Of a DNA stretch of 64,000 bases, positions 1-10,453 are shown in pieces (the stretch's first letter is position 1; every line of letters starts with the position of its first letter). Origin of the DNA: Carposina sasakii (lineage: Eukaryota; Arthropoda; Insecta; Lepidoptera; Carposinidae). The stretch covers positions 1,054,001 through 1,118,000 of the forward strand of contig CP053161.1 of NCBI GenBank assembly GCA_014607495.2. Direction: 5' to 3'. The notes beneath the pieces are model-generated. The model was not told the DNA's origin. It saw only the letters and a program-made list of their open reading frames with translations, and did no database searches. The translations under genes were made by a program, and so were the position numbers.

Positions 1-381
1 CGAATACACGATATGATAAACCGATTTATCAACATTAAGCCTGTCAATATACGATAAACATAGCCGCCATTTTGAATTTTGTATAGAGACGATACGATAT
101 CGTACAATACGATATCCACGATGCGTGGTCATGCTAGGGGGGCTGTTCGAGAATTACACCTTTTCATGTACAAAGTATTTGCGGACTTTCGAACAAGAAT
201 TTGTTCCGCTTTAATGCTTACCAGGGAGAAAAGTTACATTTCTGACCAATCTCCTTCGTGTATTTTACTCTTACGTGACATTGGCGAAATTATTGTGTCC
301 GACACAATGGTGGCCATTAAACAAAATTGAATCGAGAAGACCCTCGATCTTACCTCGCTTGCCATTAAGATTGGACAGACA
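1..381. other. Non-coding stretch downstream of BACE stop
   Basis: This would be 3' untranslated and flanking sequence of the BACE-like gene. The first 120 bases are rich in CGATA/TATCG motifs (CGATACGATATCGTA). The short open frames here have no coding character. I see no further gene. Confidence 0.4.
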
Positions 382-3300
382 TTACGATGTACTAGGCTCC
401 ATCAAGGCAGCTTGCGACATCGATATCTGCGTGCCATTAGTTATTCGTTTAACGCAAATCATTTTCACGCATGGCGCTAGTAAGTATATGAGAACGCCAA
501 ACGCTACTATAGAGACTGCACAAAGCGCCCATTGGGCGGCTTTTATAGATGTTTCCGAGTCTAAAATAATTGGGTTTAGTCGACATGCACTGTATAAAGA
601 TTTGCTTGTATTGTAAGGGCCTGATATACGCGTGTCCGCGCCACAGTCGGACGGCTGCCATCCAATCCAACTAGCTGATCTGTTGAATAGCACCTGAAAA
701 TAAGGTTTTATAGTTGAATTTCGTGGTATTTTCTTTTGAAACAAGTTGACTAGTTAGGTAGGTACGTTTCTGCTGTCAATAAACATAAATATTCACTTTA
801 GAACACTTAAAACAACCTAAAAAGCACGTAAAAAAATATCCGAATAAGGCTTACTTATCTAAACTGATGTCTATGACAGTTAACGGTAGGGTGATTACGT
901 AACTTGCAGAAGCAGAGCGACAGTAATGCGACAGCGAAACACACACACACACACTCAATTTTCGCTGTCGCATTGCTTCAGCGGGATGCTTAGAATAAAT
1001 TTTTGCTACTGCACTGTGGGGTAAGCATGAACCTTTTTACGCGGCGTATCGCTAGCAAAATCTATATGATTTGCAATAGCCCCGCGGGATGCTTAGAATA
1101 CCTCCAAGCCTTCCATAGCTGTATAACCCAGCACAGTCTCTTTGCCGCCGGCTTCCACTGTCATATCTGTCAACTGCTGTTCTGGGTCGTCACCACACGC
1201 AAAGATTACACGGCTAACTACACTGGTAAGCGTGCCAAAGATGCGTCTTCGGGAAAACGGTATCGTATATTTTCCACAAATAATACACTCCTTGTAATCT
1301 ACATCACTTCCGCTAAATATACAAGAAATAGTGTCAAGCGGAAGTCCAAGGACAGAATACCCCTAGGGGTACCCGAATTACCCCCATGGTAAGCATGATT
1401 TTTTTGTTAAACCTTGGCCTTTTGGTCACAGAAACACAATTGTTGAGCGGCTGAAATAGGTGAACAGTAGTGCAAAAACAAAAGCAATCGATATGCTACT
1501 AGCAAAATCTATATGATTTGAAACGACAGTTGGACGATAGCGTTACGGATTGGGCCGAATCGAGAGGTTCGATACAAATTCTACATGCTTACGTAAGAAC
1601 GCTACCCTGTTGCCCTCTTGATCAGTTACTGATATCCTTGGCGTAAACTAATTCTTTATAAATAAGTCTGACAATCCTTAATGGAGCGCCGTCGTTTTGT
1701 TGTAAACATAAAAGACCGTCGAGACCTCCAAGTAAGCCTTCCATAGCTGCTGTCCATTTATACCACAAGTTCACCCAGCACGTGTCAGTCTCTTTGCCGT
1801 TTTAAAATGAGATTCGTCGGCCGGCTTCCAGGCCCAGTCGGGCTTAAGCTGTAACAATACTGGTATCCGACACTATGGTTCTGACCACTGATGGGTCTCT
1901 TCACCACTGAATCGAGCTGTTCTGGACGCCCGGGTCGTCACTACACGCATGAAATTCTGTAATCGAAACATGTATATTTCAACTTGTGTCCCGTCTCTTG
2001 TACGAGTAGGTATGATTCGTTATTCTTTTATTCACTGGTAACGTTTTGCGTCTGTCCTATGCTAAACGTGCCTGTGGAATGTCCTTTACGATCCTGCCGA
2101 TCTGGCCGCTTCTTACTGGTTCTACTTCGGGAAGTTTTTTTTTAATCGTTTCAAAAGATATCTTTAATTTAAACATTTTAACAAACTTAGGATTCAACAT
2201 GGCTTAATAGTAGCAATCGGTCACAATTGCTTTTGTTTTTATACTTTCACCTATTTCAGAAAAAAAAAACAAATAATACACTCCTTGTAATCTACATAAA
2301 CTAATATTAACTTCCGCTAAATATATAAAAGTAAGTATCTTCTATAATCACTATCACCTTATGGTAGTAAATAGAGCTAAAAATAATATAGTAAACTAGT
2401 AACATAACAACAATACCGTTTCACTTTTAATTTTTACTTTATTGCCACGGGATATTAAGGTATATTTCCATTTATCACCTTAAATGCCGATGCTAATAAC
2501 GGGCGCTGGCTCTTAAGCGTCAGATTCAGGGACCTAAAGTGTAATCTTACCTCTGGCGGTATTTCCAGAGTAAAGTATTGGTAATCCGAGTCAGCGCTGA
2601 GCAAATCGATCGCCAACCAGGGAAGCGACCATTTCTGTGGCTCGGGCCAACAGGCGGCCTGCAATAGACAATAAGTGGTTCTTCTATTTGGGGGTATAAC
2701 GCAAAAAAGGATACTCATTAATTTAAAAAAAAGTTCTTATTAATAAAAAATGTTGTTCTTTTATTGTTTGAATCTTATCTTATTTGATATTAGAATTTTA
2801 TTTCATCGATATCAAGCTGTACACTAATTTTACGTGCAGTGCACGCAACATAAAGCTTAGCTATTTGCACCCACACAAGTGCAAGACTTAGTTAAGACAT
2901 CTCACACAAATGCTTATAAAGTACTTGTTTAAATATATGAAACCGTAAGACACAAACTTACCTCACCATGATACCAAAAATCATCTAAAATCAAAACATT
3001 GGCTGTTCTGTTGAGCTCATCCACAACCTGAAAAACACATCATGACAATTCAATTAAAAAAAACTGAGTGGCTGATTGGACCTCGATAGATGGCACTGCC
3101 AACACCAAACAGTAAAGCCACTGGCACACTGGTAATGTAAATAAACCAACCTGTCTAAACAATCTATCTGGCAACCTTATGTTAGTTGTCCCGCTGTCAA
3201 CTATACTTTTTTCATCATTGAGTTGTATGCACATATCCTTATCTACATCTCCGAGTCCATCTTTAGAATCTGTTGTTATATTATGTCCTTGGACTATTTT

Positions 3301-6300
3301 AGTGGGTGTCATCACACGAATTGACAATACACCAACTTCGTACCACCTTTGGCGTAGTATTGGTGTGCGATAAGAGAATAAACTGGTGTTTGTCTGACTG
3401 TTGTCATCTGGAATTAAATAAAAACTAGGTATATAACTTACATCACAAAACCCATGTAATTGCTTATTTAACTAGCTAATTAAAGGCCTGGTATTGTAAG
3501 ACTTAAGCACACAGAGGAATATAACTATAATGTCCATACTAAATAATTTATTCAGATACACTAGCAATTTGTCAGTGATCATTAACATCTCTCCTCACTA
3601 TGCTAAAAGTGGCTCTAAGATCTCCTTTATGATCCTGTGGCTATTCTATTTCGAGAACACAGACCTTAAATATGAAAATAAATTACAATGATTTTATGGA
3701 TATGTATGATATAGTTAGAATTAGAGGATGTAGGCCTCCACCAGGCCTACCTACCTACTTACACCACAAGGCTACCTGCCATGGGGGGGTGTTTGACAAG
3801 TGCATGTATACCTCCATTAAATTAAATTACTACTACATAACAATTTCTGTTTATAAAAGCACAAGCATAAATTAAGAAGAACATTTACCGGTCATCCAAA
3901 ATTTCCCATAATGAGTAGCATTGTTGACACTGGTTGCCCCACACAGCTTGAGTCCAAATGACATGGGCGTCTTAAGCTGGCGATCTACTGAGTCTATCCA
4001 CGATTCGACAATAACATGGTCACCCCATGCACCTACAGGTAAGTAGGCTAATCCTAACAGACCCTGAAAATAATTTATGTTAGCTGTTTAGTTATCATTG
4101 ATTTCAATTTTTATTGCTAACTATCTAACTAGCTAGCTATATGCATAGCAACCGTGGAGAAGAAATAAAAGAAGAGTAGCGGCAAAGTAGAGTAGTGTAA
4201 ATATATTTTCATACAAAAATAGTGTGCCGTGAAGCGGGGTTGAAGTATGGGAGGAGGGGAGCATTGAACACTGAAGCCCTGCCTATTTACATAAAAACTA
4301 CCTTGTAGTGACTAGTCAAACTACTTGCTCATTATCAATATGGTTCAAGATTGTTTCACTAGTGCAATAACTCATTGCTAGATGGCAATAATATATACTA
4401 TGTTTTAGAAAAAAGTACCCTGATAAAAGCTCTAGTGTCTTTGTAATTTTAATATGGTTACATTTTGGAGCACAAACATGTGGTTACAGCTACTGCATTA
4501 CACTGGCACTGAAGCTCCGCCCCTATCATGACGTCATGGCCTCACGATTACCACACGACTCACTTCATAATCCCACCTCCTCTTTTATACCTTCTTCATG
4601 ATAGCAACTGTATTGCTATGTATATTGTTACACTTGTTGAGTAAAATTGTATTGATTTTGTATACAGCTATAAGACCACTGTACTTAATATAAAAAATAA
4701 TAATAAAAATTATCTTCCTCCCCTAAACCCATTATTTATTGGGTTGGTGCAGCATGGTATTAGGTGTTTGTTTTTACAACTGGTTGCCTGAGTGACTCCA
4801 ACCATCCTTGGGTATGTTTATGTTACATGTTTATTGAACATAGTGACCCGCCCTTGCTTCGCTTCGGTACATATCCTCTAAAATTTTGAATTCCCGTTTG
4901 TCCCGTTCCCGTGGGATTTTCGGGAAATATATCCTCAGTGCTTCCTTACACTTCCTACTGAATATACCTGTCATATTTTTCATAATTATGTGTCAAGTGG
5001 TTTGCGTAAAAATTGGGAATTCCCGTTTGTCCCGTTCCCGTGGGAATTTCGGGAAATCCGTTTTTAGTGCTTCCTCGCACTCCCTAACGAATATACATGC
5101 CCGATTTCTGGTTTATATTTATAGCGGTTTTCGTAAAAAATGGAATTCCCGTTTGTCCCGTTCAGGTGGAAATTTCGAGAAATACGTTCTAGTGCCTCCT
5201 CACACTCCCTACCAAATTTCATCATTATATCGTGTCAAATGGTTTTCATTAAAATTTGGAATTCCCGTTTGTTCAGTTCCCATGGGAATTACGGGAAATC
5301 CGTTCTTTGTGCTCCCTAGCAGTCCCGAAAGAACTTACATCTTCGATTTCAACTTCATAAGTTTTCTTAAAAATTTTGTATTCCAGTTTGTTCTGTTCAG
5401 GTGGGAATTTTGGGAAATATAATCTCAGTTCTTTCTTACACTCTCTACCGAATATACCTGTCATACTTCATCTCTATATGTCATGTGATTTTCGTAAAAA
5501 CTTAAAATTCCTGTTTGTGCCATTCCCATGGGAATTTCGGGAAACCCGTTCTTAATGGTCTTTTACACCCCCTAACAAACATACACACTAAATTTCATCT
5601 GTGTACGTCAAACGGTTTATTTTTATACTTATTGAATAAGCTTTTGTTCCAGTACAGTGGAAATATCGATAAAAATTTGGAATTCCTGTCTGCCCTGTTC
5701 CCATGGGAATTTTGGGAAATCCGTCCGTACTCTCTTACACCCCCTAACGAACATAAACACCAAAAGAGAGTGGGTGTAATTTACTTGTGAAATTTAAAAT
5801 TTATTTGTATGTGTCCGTTTCTTTATGGGGTCATGTAGGTATGTTGTTTTTGCAACTCTTTTTGATTTTGACTAATTTTACACTCGTTTTTGAGGATTTT
5901 CCCGACGTTACTATTCATCATCGTTATCATCCATCATAAATTCAGAAATCATCAGTACTAAAAACAATGGCTGCATGGATGCTGTATTCCTCATGCTCTT
6001 TCTTCTGGATAAACCAAATAAAAAAAAAAAATTTCATCTGTCATCGTAGAAAGAGAATATCAGTCAAAGTCTGTTATGTTGTGTCATGTCATCTGTATAT
6101 CACAAAATAATAAATTCCCAGAACCCGTGATCACACACACTTTTGAAGCAACATTTTAGTATGTCAAATTTTTACAACCTATTTACTGGAACTAAAAAAC
6201 TGATAATATTTATCGATTTGGCAACAATCGGTGGGTAAGATGTGCGGAAGATGCGGGATTTTTGACTTGTTTTTGCTTCACTACTCGGAATACATCTGTC

Positions 6301-7465
6301 ATTGATGACGCTTTCTGGGGACTTATTATTCTATGGTGTATGTCAAACTTATACCTCTATGTGTCAAATGGTAATTTTTTTTAAATTAATTCAAATTTAT
6401 TCCAGCCCAGAGGAAATTATGCAGCCTATTCGCTGCAAAAAAACAAACAAACAAACAATCAAAGTTTACCTCTTTATAATATTATAGTATAGATAAAAAA
6501 AATTGCATCTATCAAGCATCGATCCATGAGATCTAATGTGATGTTAAATAAATGTAAGAAACAATGTTAATCAAACAATTCAAATTTTATCATAAAATTA
6601 CCTGCCATCCAGATCCATTCATGAAGAATTTATGGCTTTTCGTGATAAGTGCAATATCTGATCTCACTTCTGGTACATTATGCACCGATGGGAACTGCAC
6701 TAGTTCTGATGCAAGATGCCCTTGCCATGTTCCTTGAGAATATTTAGCTTGCACCTAAAATGTTCAGCAAATGAAATCATATTATTTATTGGTATAATTA
6801 GACTTAGACGTGCATATAAAATTATTTGTGTTTAATCAGTACACAGGCCAAACCACCATTTCTTAGAGAGCTGAAACTTGAAGGGTGTGTTCCTTGTATG
6901 GTGTAGGCATTCAATAAAAAAGGATTTTCCGAAATTCCCACAGGGATGGGAATTCTACACTATATGTATATATGAGGATGAGATGTGTGCATCCCTATAG
7001 CTACATAACATCCTTAATATATACATGACAGTGTGCCTGTGTTTTCTGATGTGGTCTTAACTTTATTTCAAAGGAAAATTAAGTAAAAAATTATATTTTA
7101 GTTAGTGCTTATTTTGGTACCTACTTCTTTCCTAGTATCAAACAGACTGCTTGAATTCGCTGCATGAAAATAACTGTCACCGTCCCGTCGTGGATACGAA
7201 GCTATGGCCAAAGTTGTACTACCAGTATCCACTAAGATATTGAGCTATAAGAATAAATCGGTAAGTAAATTTCTATGATGTCTTCAACGAAATTTTAGTT
7301 GTGTTGTTACAACAGTATAAAACGTCATTGTACCTTTTGTGGTGGGTTTCCTAGATTCACTGCTATTGCATATGCTTGACCAGTCTCTCCATATAAATTG
7401 TATTGCTCATCTTGAGCATCAATTGTAGTAAATAATAAAAAATTCAAAACGAAGACAGCAAACAT
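382..7465 (-). CDS. BACE: Beta-secretase-like (BACE/memapsin) membrane aspartic protease, multi-exon
   Basis: Single-pass membrane aspartyl protease of the pepsin fold, BACE branch. Exons in transcript order: 7465-7334, 7244-7125, 6754-6602, 4063-3889, 3407-3151, 3027-2962, 2658-2551, a doubtful 1176-1102, and 693-382. Each has GT donor and AG acceptor and the phases agree. The ATG at 7465 begins a hydrophobic signal peptide ending near TTIDAQ. The first catalytic motif is DTGST (about residue 50), with the BACE-type segment YPRRDGDSYFHAANSSS; the second is DSGTTN (about residue 264), preceded by RWYEV and followed by IRLP as in BACE. The last exon gives a Cys-containing stem, one membrane helix (KAAQWALCAVSIVAF...) and a short basic cytoplasmic tail ending EPSTS. 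Total about 465 residues, close to the BACE size. The segment carrying the usual C-Y-x-F motif is not found, so one small exon may be missing or misplaced. Intron 3-4 (4064-6601) is swollen by a MITE and a tandem array. Family assignment is strong; exon 8 is uncertain. Confidence 0.85.
895..985. repeat. Palindromic GC-rich foldback element, copy 1
   Basis: Arms ATGCGACAGCGAAA and TTTCGCTGTCGCAT flank a (CA)n loop; outer pieces (GTAACTTGCAGAAGCAGAGC, and TTGCTTCAGC on the other side) extend the pairing. It resembles the larger foldback at 13002-13144 in order, including the adjoining GATTAC(G)TAA motif, so the two are probably copies of one palindromic MITE. Confidence 0.6.
1003..2350. repeat. 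Degenerate local duplication inside the BACE gene
   Basis: Segments 1003-1390 and 1386-2350 share the same blocks in the same order: GTAAGCATGA, CTAGCAAAATCTATATGATT, ACCTCCAAG, CCTTCCATAGCTG, CAGTCTCTTTGCCG, CCGGCTTCCA, CTGTTCTGG, GGGTCGTCA, AATAATACACTCCTTGTAAT and ACTTCCGCTAAATATA. The right copy has many extra stretches between blocks. Part of the block (the CTAGCAAAATCTATATGATT and CGAGAGGTTCG pieces) recurs at 26853-26960, so it belongs to a dispersed family. Both copies lie in the final introns of the BACE-like gene. Confidence 0.65.
1102..1176 (-). CDS. Candidate penultimate exon of the BACE-like gene
   Basis: Twenty-five codons on the minus strand, in phase with the neighbouring exons. 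They encode ETVLGYTAMEGLE, which joins to VLFNRSASWIGW of the last exon and matches the BACE pattern T-V-x-G-x3-M-E-G followed by a V/L-F-D/N-R strand. The acceptor would be AACAG before CAG and the donor GAG before GTATTC, a weak donor. The puzzle is that this stretch lies in the left member of a degenerate local duplication (1003-1390 against 1386-2350), whose right member aligns piecewise with several extra blocks. It is either the true exon in a region disturbed by duplication, or a chance match in a repeat. Confidence 0.4.
3735..3802 (-). repeat. Short LINE 3'-tail fragment (CAGCAGTGGAC family)
   Basis: The plus strand carries ACAAGGCTACCTGCCATGGG, the same wording as 57945-57968. In other copies it continues to the GTCCAGCAGTGGACTGCA tail. 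It lies in the intron between BACE exons 4 and 5. Confidence 0.4.
4138..4624. repeat. Palindromic MITE in BACE intron
   Basis: The left end (GCATAGCAAC...GAAGAAATAAAAGAAGAG) and the inverted right end (CATAGCAATACAGTTGCTATC...AAGGTATAAAAGAGGAGG) resemble one another over roughly 100 bases. Inner arms also pair (GAAGCCCTGCC against its counterpart GGGGCGGAGCTTC). The ends are approximate because the repeats have diverged. No coding capacity. Confidence 0.45.
4886..5745 (+). repeat. Tandem array of a ~125-bp unit (TTCCCGTGGGAATTTCGGG), array 1
   Basis: Seven units begin with GAATTCCCGTTTGTCCCGTT or a close variant near 4888, 5017, 5143, 5259, 5378, 5505 and 5680, so the period is about 116-129 bases with one longer step. 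Each unit repeats TTCCCGTGGGAATTTCGGGA, then a CCTAACGAATATAC-like stretch, then GTTTTCGTAAAAA. A retroelement-like tail with (AAAC)n and CTCTTTATAATATTATAGTA lies downstream near 6435-6490. Open frames across the array are products of the periodicity and are not genes. Confidence 0.85.
5760..6600. other. Intronic repeat-derived sequence
   Basis: 5845-6010 is a partial copy of the block also present at 7640-7930 (inverted) and 9400-9680 (GATTTTCCCGACGTT, ATCCATCATAAATTCAGAAA). 6420-6490 carries an RTE-like 3' tail (AAAAAACAAACAAACAAAC, then CTCTTTATAATATTATAGTA). No coding exon is seen before the BACE exon starting at 6602. Confidence 0.5.
6841..6960. repeat. Dispersed repeat with TTTTCCGAAATTCCCA core, copy 1
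   Basis: Shares its order of words with 61535-61616: AGAGAGCTGAAACTTGA / AGAGAACTGAAACTAAGA, a GTGTG stretch, TAGG...TTC, then GATTTTCCGAAATTCCCA / AATTTTCCGAAGTTCCCA and GGGAATT. The core is an inverted version of the TTCCCGTGGGAATTTCGG unit in the tandem arrays. Confidence 0.5.
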
Positions 7466-7639
7466 TGTTGAGTATTTTACAAGTCATGAAACCATACACA
7501 GAAATATTATTTTTATTATTACATAAGACGTATGAAACGATTTATGGCGAAATTAAAACAGCCTATAATTATGAATATACGATAGCTCAAATTTTATTTT
7601 TAAGCCTGTTTTTTTGTAGATATTTATTTATTTCATTTG

Positions 7640-7930
7640 TTTGTTTAGTTAGTTTATCCCGAAGGAAAGGCAAGGGGAACTAAGCCCATACAGCCATTGT
7701 CTTTAGTAAATGATTTCTGAATTTATGATGGATGACAATGATGATGAGTGGAAACGTTGGAAAAATCCTCAAGAACGAGTTTAAAATTAGTAAAAATCAA
7801 AAATAATTGCAGAAACAACTTACATGAGCCCATGAAGAGATCGTATTCCGACTAAAGTTTTACTCAGCTTACCTGCATATAAAACCATGCACACGCACTA
7901 GATTCACATAACAAGTAAACAAAATATTAC
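7640..7930 (-). repeat. Dispersed repeat block, inverted relative to the copy at 9400-9680
   Basis: Carries TTTATCCCGAAGGAAAGGCA, AAATGATTTCTGAATTTATG, AACGTTGGAAAAATCCTCAA and GAGATCGTATTCCGACTAAA, which recur inverted at 9400-9680; a partial copy lies at 5845-6010. It lies just 5' of the BACE start codon (7465), so it may contribute to the 5' untranslated or promoter region of that gene. Confidence 0.65.
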
Positions 7931-8059
7931 TTATCTACCAAAAAACATCACTTTACGGACGCAACATGCATACATGCAAGCCATTTACGAATAAATTTTG
8001 ATTTTCACAAGTTTCACAAAAATGTTTCACAAAGAAGTTTTGTCCTTAGCGCTATACCG

Positions 8060-8203
8060 TAGGTGTAGGCAAAAATATGAAAATACTCGATCCGAATATA
8101 TTCGGCGCCAAAACCGAATGATTCGACCTAATACAAATATTGGAAAAGTTGCCGAATACGCCGAATACCGAATACGGTTCGAATATTCAGCACATCTCTA
8201 ATT
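8060..8203. repeat. Short element rich in CCGAATA/TTCGAATATTC motifs
   Basis: Recurring CCGAATA, CCGAATGATTCG, GCCGAATACCGAATACGG and TTCGAATATTC end in GCACATCTCTA. The arrangement resembles hAT-like MITEs packed with short palindromes, as at 9722-10358, but I could not find a matching target duplication. Confidence 0.4.
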
Positions 8204-8803
8204 ATTAGCTATGTATATTTATTATTTGGTTTGGCTTTTATCATATTTAGACCTTAAATTCAATAAAAAAAAACTGCATGAATATGACAGAAAATAGATA
8301 CTAACTTAATAATCTTTTGATTTACATAAAGCGTCTCATCAAAAATTCAACTTACCGATGAGAGGTTATGTTTGGCTGATTTCGCTCACTACGGCTTTTA
8401 CAGCCAATTATACTGCAATTCACCATAACTGCACACTTTTAGTACCTTGTAGGATATTAATTTAGGTTCGAGAACACAAATTTCACGAAACCTTAATTGT
8501 TTTGGACAAATCTCTTACGACACATAACAATTAACTGCAATGATGGCAAACAAAAAAACCTACACGCAAGTGGAGACAAAAAACTTAAGTCTCGTCCTGC
8601 TTACACCTTCATAATTTACATTCGCGCCATCTTACTCTTGTAATTATTATTATTTCAGTAGCTAGTCTATACTTATACTCTGTCTACGATTGCCACGTTG
8701 TATGGCAATGTTACAAAAATTTTGGATTAGCTGTTGTCCTACATAAAGACCCAAAGCATTCCCAAAGCCAAAGGATGTTTCTCAAGGAGCACATCACAGT
8801 AGA

Positions 8804-8967
8804 CAGGGCCGGCCCGCCCATACGGTGAACGGAGCAGTCGCTCCAGGTGCCAAATCCTAGAGGGCGCCTAAATGGTAAAGATATAGGTATATATTATTAG
8901 TAGCAAACAGGAGAGGCGCCATAATTTGATCTCGCTCCATTCTAAAATTTACTTCGGGCCGGCGCTG
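8804..8967. mobile_element. 164-bp hAT-type MITE with perfect 8-bp target duplication
   Basis: Begins CAGGGCCGGCCCGCCC and ends GGGCCGGCGCTG, so the GC-rich termini are inverted relatives. It is flanked on both sides by ACAGTAGA (8796-8803 and 8968-8975). An 8-bp duplication and a CAGGG-type terminus are typical of hAT elements. It is far too short to encode a transposase. Confidence 0.8.
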
Positions 8968-9099
8968 ACAGTAGATTAGGTATAGTATTCGATGAGTATT
9001 CGACGAATTGGCAGTCAATTAATCCCGCCGAATCGTCTTCATTTATATATATTCAACTACCTCCATGAATATTCATAATATTCTACCTACCGTTATCAT

Positions 9100-9680
9100 G
9101 GCTGTATTCCAACCAGAGTGACCGTAGAAAGAGTATAGTAGTCAAAGTGAGTGACCGATGACACAAAGAGGTGGCTAAAATGGCCAGCACTGTGTGGTGT
9201 GCTATTTTGTGTGTAATATGTATGGCTGTATGGAATAATAAATTCTTGTGTCTTGTAAGTAAGTATCCAATTATCGAATAAAAAAATTTGGCGGGAAAAG
9301 TGTAATTTTCTTGTGAAAATCAAATATTATTTGTAAATGGCTTGCATGTGTCCTAAAAGTGATGTTTTCTGGTAGATAAGTTATATTTTGATTACTTGTG
9401 ATGTGAATCTAGGTGCGTGTGCATGGTTTTATACGCAGGTAAGCCGAGTAAAACTTTAGCCGGAATACGATCTCTTCATGGGCGCATGTAAGTTGTTTTT
9501 GCAATAATTTTTCATTTTGACTAACTTTACACTTGTTCTTGAGGATTTTCCCGACGTTTCCATTGATCATCATCATTATCATCCATCATAAATTCAGAAA
9601 TCATTTACTAAAGACAATGGCTGAATATGGTCTTAGTTCCCCTTGCCTTTCCTTCGGGATAAACTAAACAAAAAAAAAAC
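9100..9680 (+). repeat. Dispersed repeat block, plus-strand copy
   Basis: The 3' part (9400-9680) is the inverted counterpart of 7640-7930, with GCATGGTTTTATACGCAGGT, GAGGATTTTCCCGACGTT and TTCCTTCGGGATAAACT. The 5' part (9100-9300) has a weaker relative at 6030-6120 (GTAGAAAGAGTATAG). Together with the MITEs it fills the interval between BACE and RFC3. Confidence 0.55.
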
Positions 9681-9721
9681 AAATAAAAAAAACATATTTC
9701 GCGCCAGCCAGCCTTCATCAT

Positions 9722-10358
9722 TAGTGATGGGCAAATGGAAAAAAAATATCGATATTTATCGTATCGATATTTTTCAAATATATCGATATATATCACCCAA
9801 AAAATATCGATATTTCGATATATCGATATTTTTTGCCCAATTTGCAATTATTTATAAAAATTGCCAAAATTATCGCTAACTTCCATACAGCAGACATGAC
9901 ATTTAACATAAATACAATTCACACAAAAAATAACAATAAGCTACGCTTAGTTTACTCGTGACAACACAACAAAACAACGTTCGTACCAACACTCTAAACT
10001 AAAATGCAGTCAGTCCAGTGCAGTGATACCAACCAAACCAACAAGCAATGTCATTGTCATAGACAAACAAGTCATAGAGTGTAATTTTTTAATTTTTGTT
10101 TGTATTTGAAGCAAAGAAACTAAACCCATACAGCCTACTGCATATTTTCTAAATTTAAGAAATCGGATTGGTCAAAAACATGATGTAACGCATGAGCAGA
10201 CGCCAGACAGCAGAGCTTTAAAAATATATCGATTTTGATATCTGAAAATAAATATCGAAAATTGATATATCGCAGGAAAAAATATCGCTAATTTATATCG
10301 ATATTTTTCTGAAAATATATCGATATTTTGATATATCGATATTTTTTTACCAACCCTA
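9722..10358. mobile_element. 637-bp hAT-like MITE packed with TATCGATA, directly upstream of RFC3
   Basis: Termini TAGTGATGGGCAAA and (inverted) TAGGGTTGGTAAAA are flanked by the 8-bp direct repeat TTCATCAT at 9714-9721 and 10359-10366. Both ends carry clusters of TATCGATA: I count five exact copies on the left and three on the right, plus near matches such as TATCGATT. It has no coding capacity; open frames here only follow the ATCGATAT periodicity. Insertion left just 87 bases between the target duplication and the RFC3 start codon. Confidence 0.85.
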
Positions 10359-10366
10359 TTCATCAT

Positions 10367-10453
10367 TTCTTTGCGGTATCCTATGTATTAGTTTGTGCCT
10401 ACGTAATAAAATAACATAAACAAACTTGTATTTACACAATTTCTTCTGCTAAA
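10367..10453 (+). promoter_or_regulatory. Probable RFC3 5' untranslated region and core promoter
   Basis: Only 87 bases separate the MITE from the start codon. I see no clear TATA box; the start context is GCTAAAATGAG with A at -3, favourable for initiation. The compact spacing suggests that some promoter elements lie in, or beyond, the TATCGATA-rich MITE. Confidence 0.4.

Noticed and set aside
1720..1970. BACE exon containing CYSLSPTGPG on the minus strand
   Set aside because: The words fit a missing BACE motif, but the frame stops soon after (RQRD then stop) and no splice borders join it to its neighbours; kept only as part of the duplication finding.
4886..5422. 178-codon open frame with recurring NSRLSRSRG...FGK
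   Set aside because: It only follows the ~125-bp tandem unit; the frame shifts between units and has no family motif.
9608..10366. Frames rich in YRYFDISI-like residues
   Set aside because: They are translations of the ATCGATAT-rich MITE.
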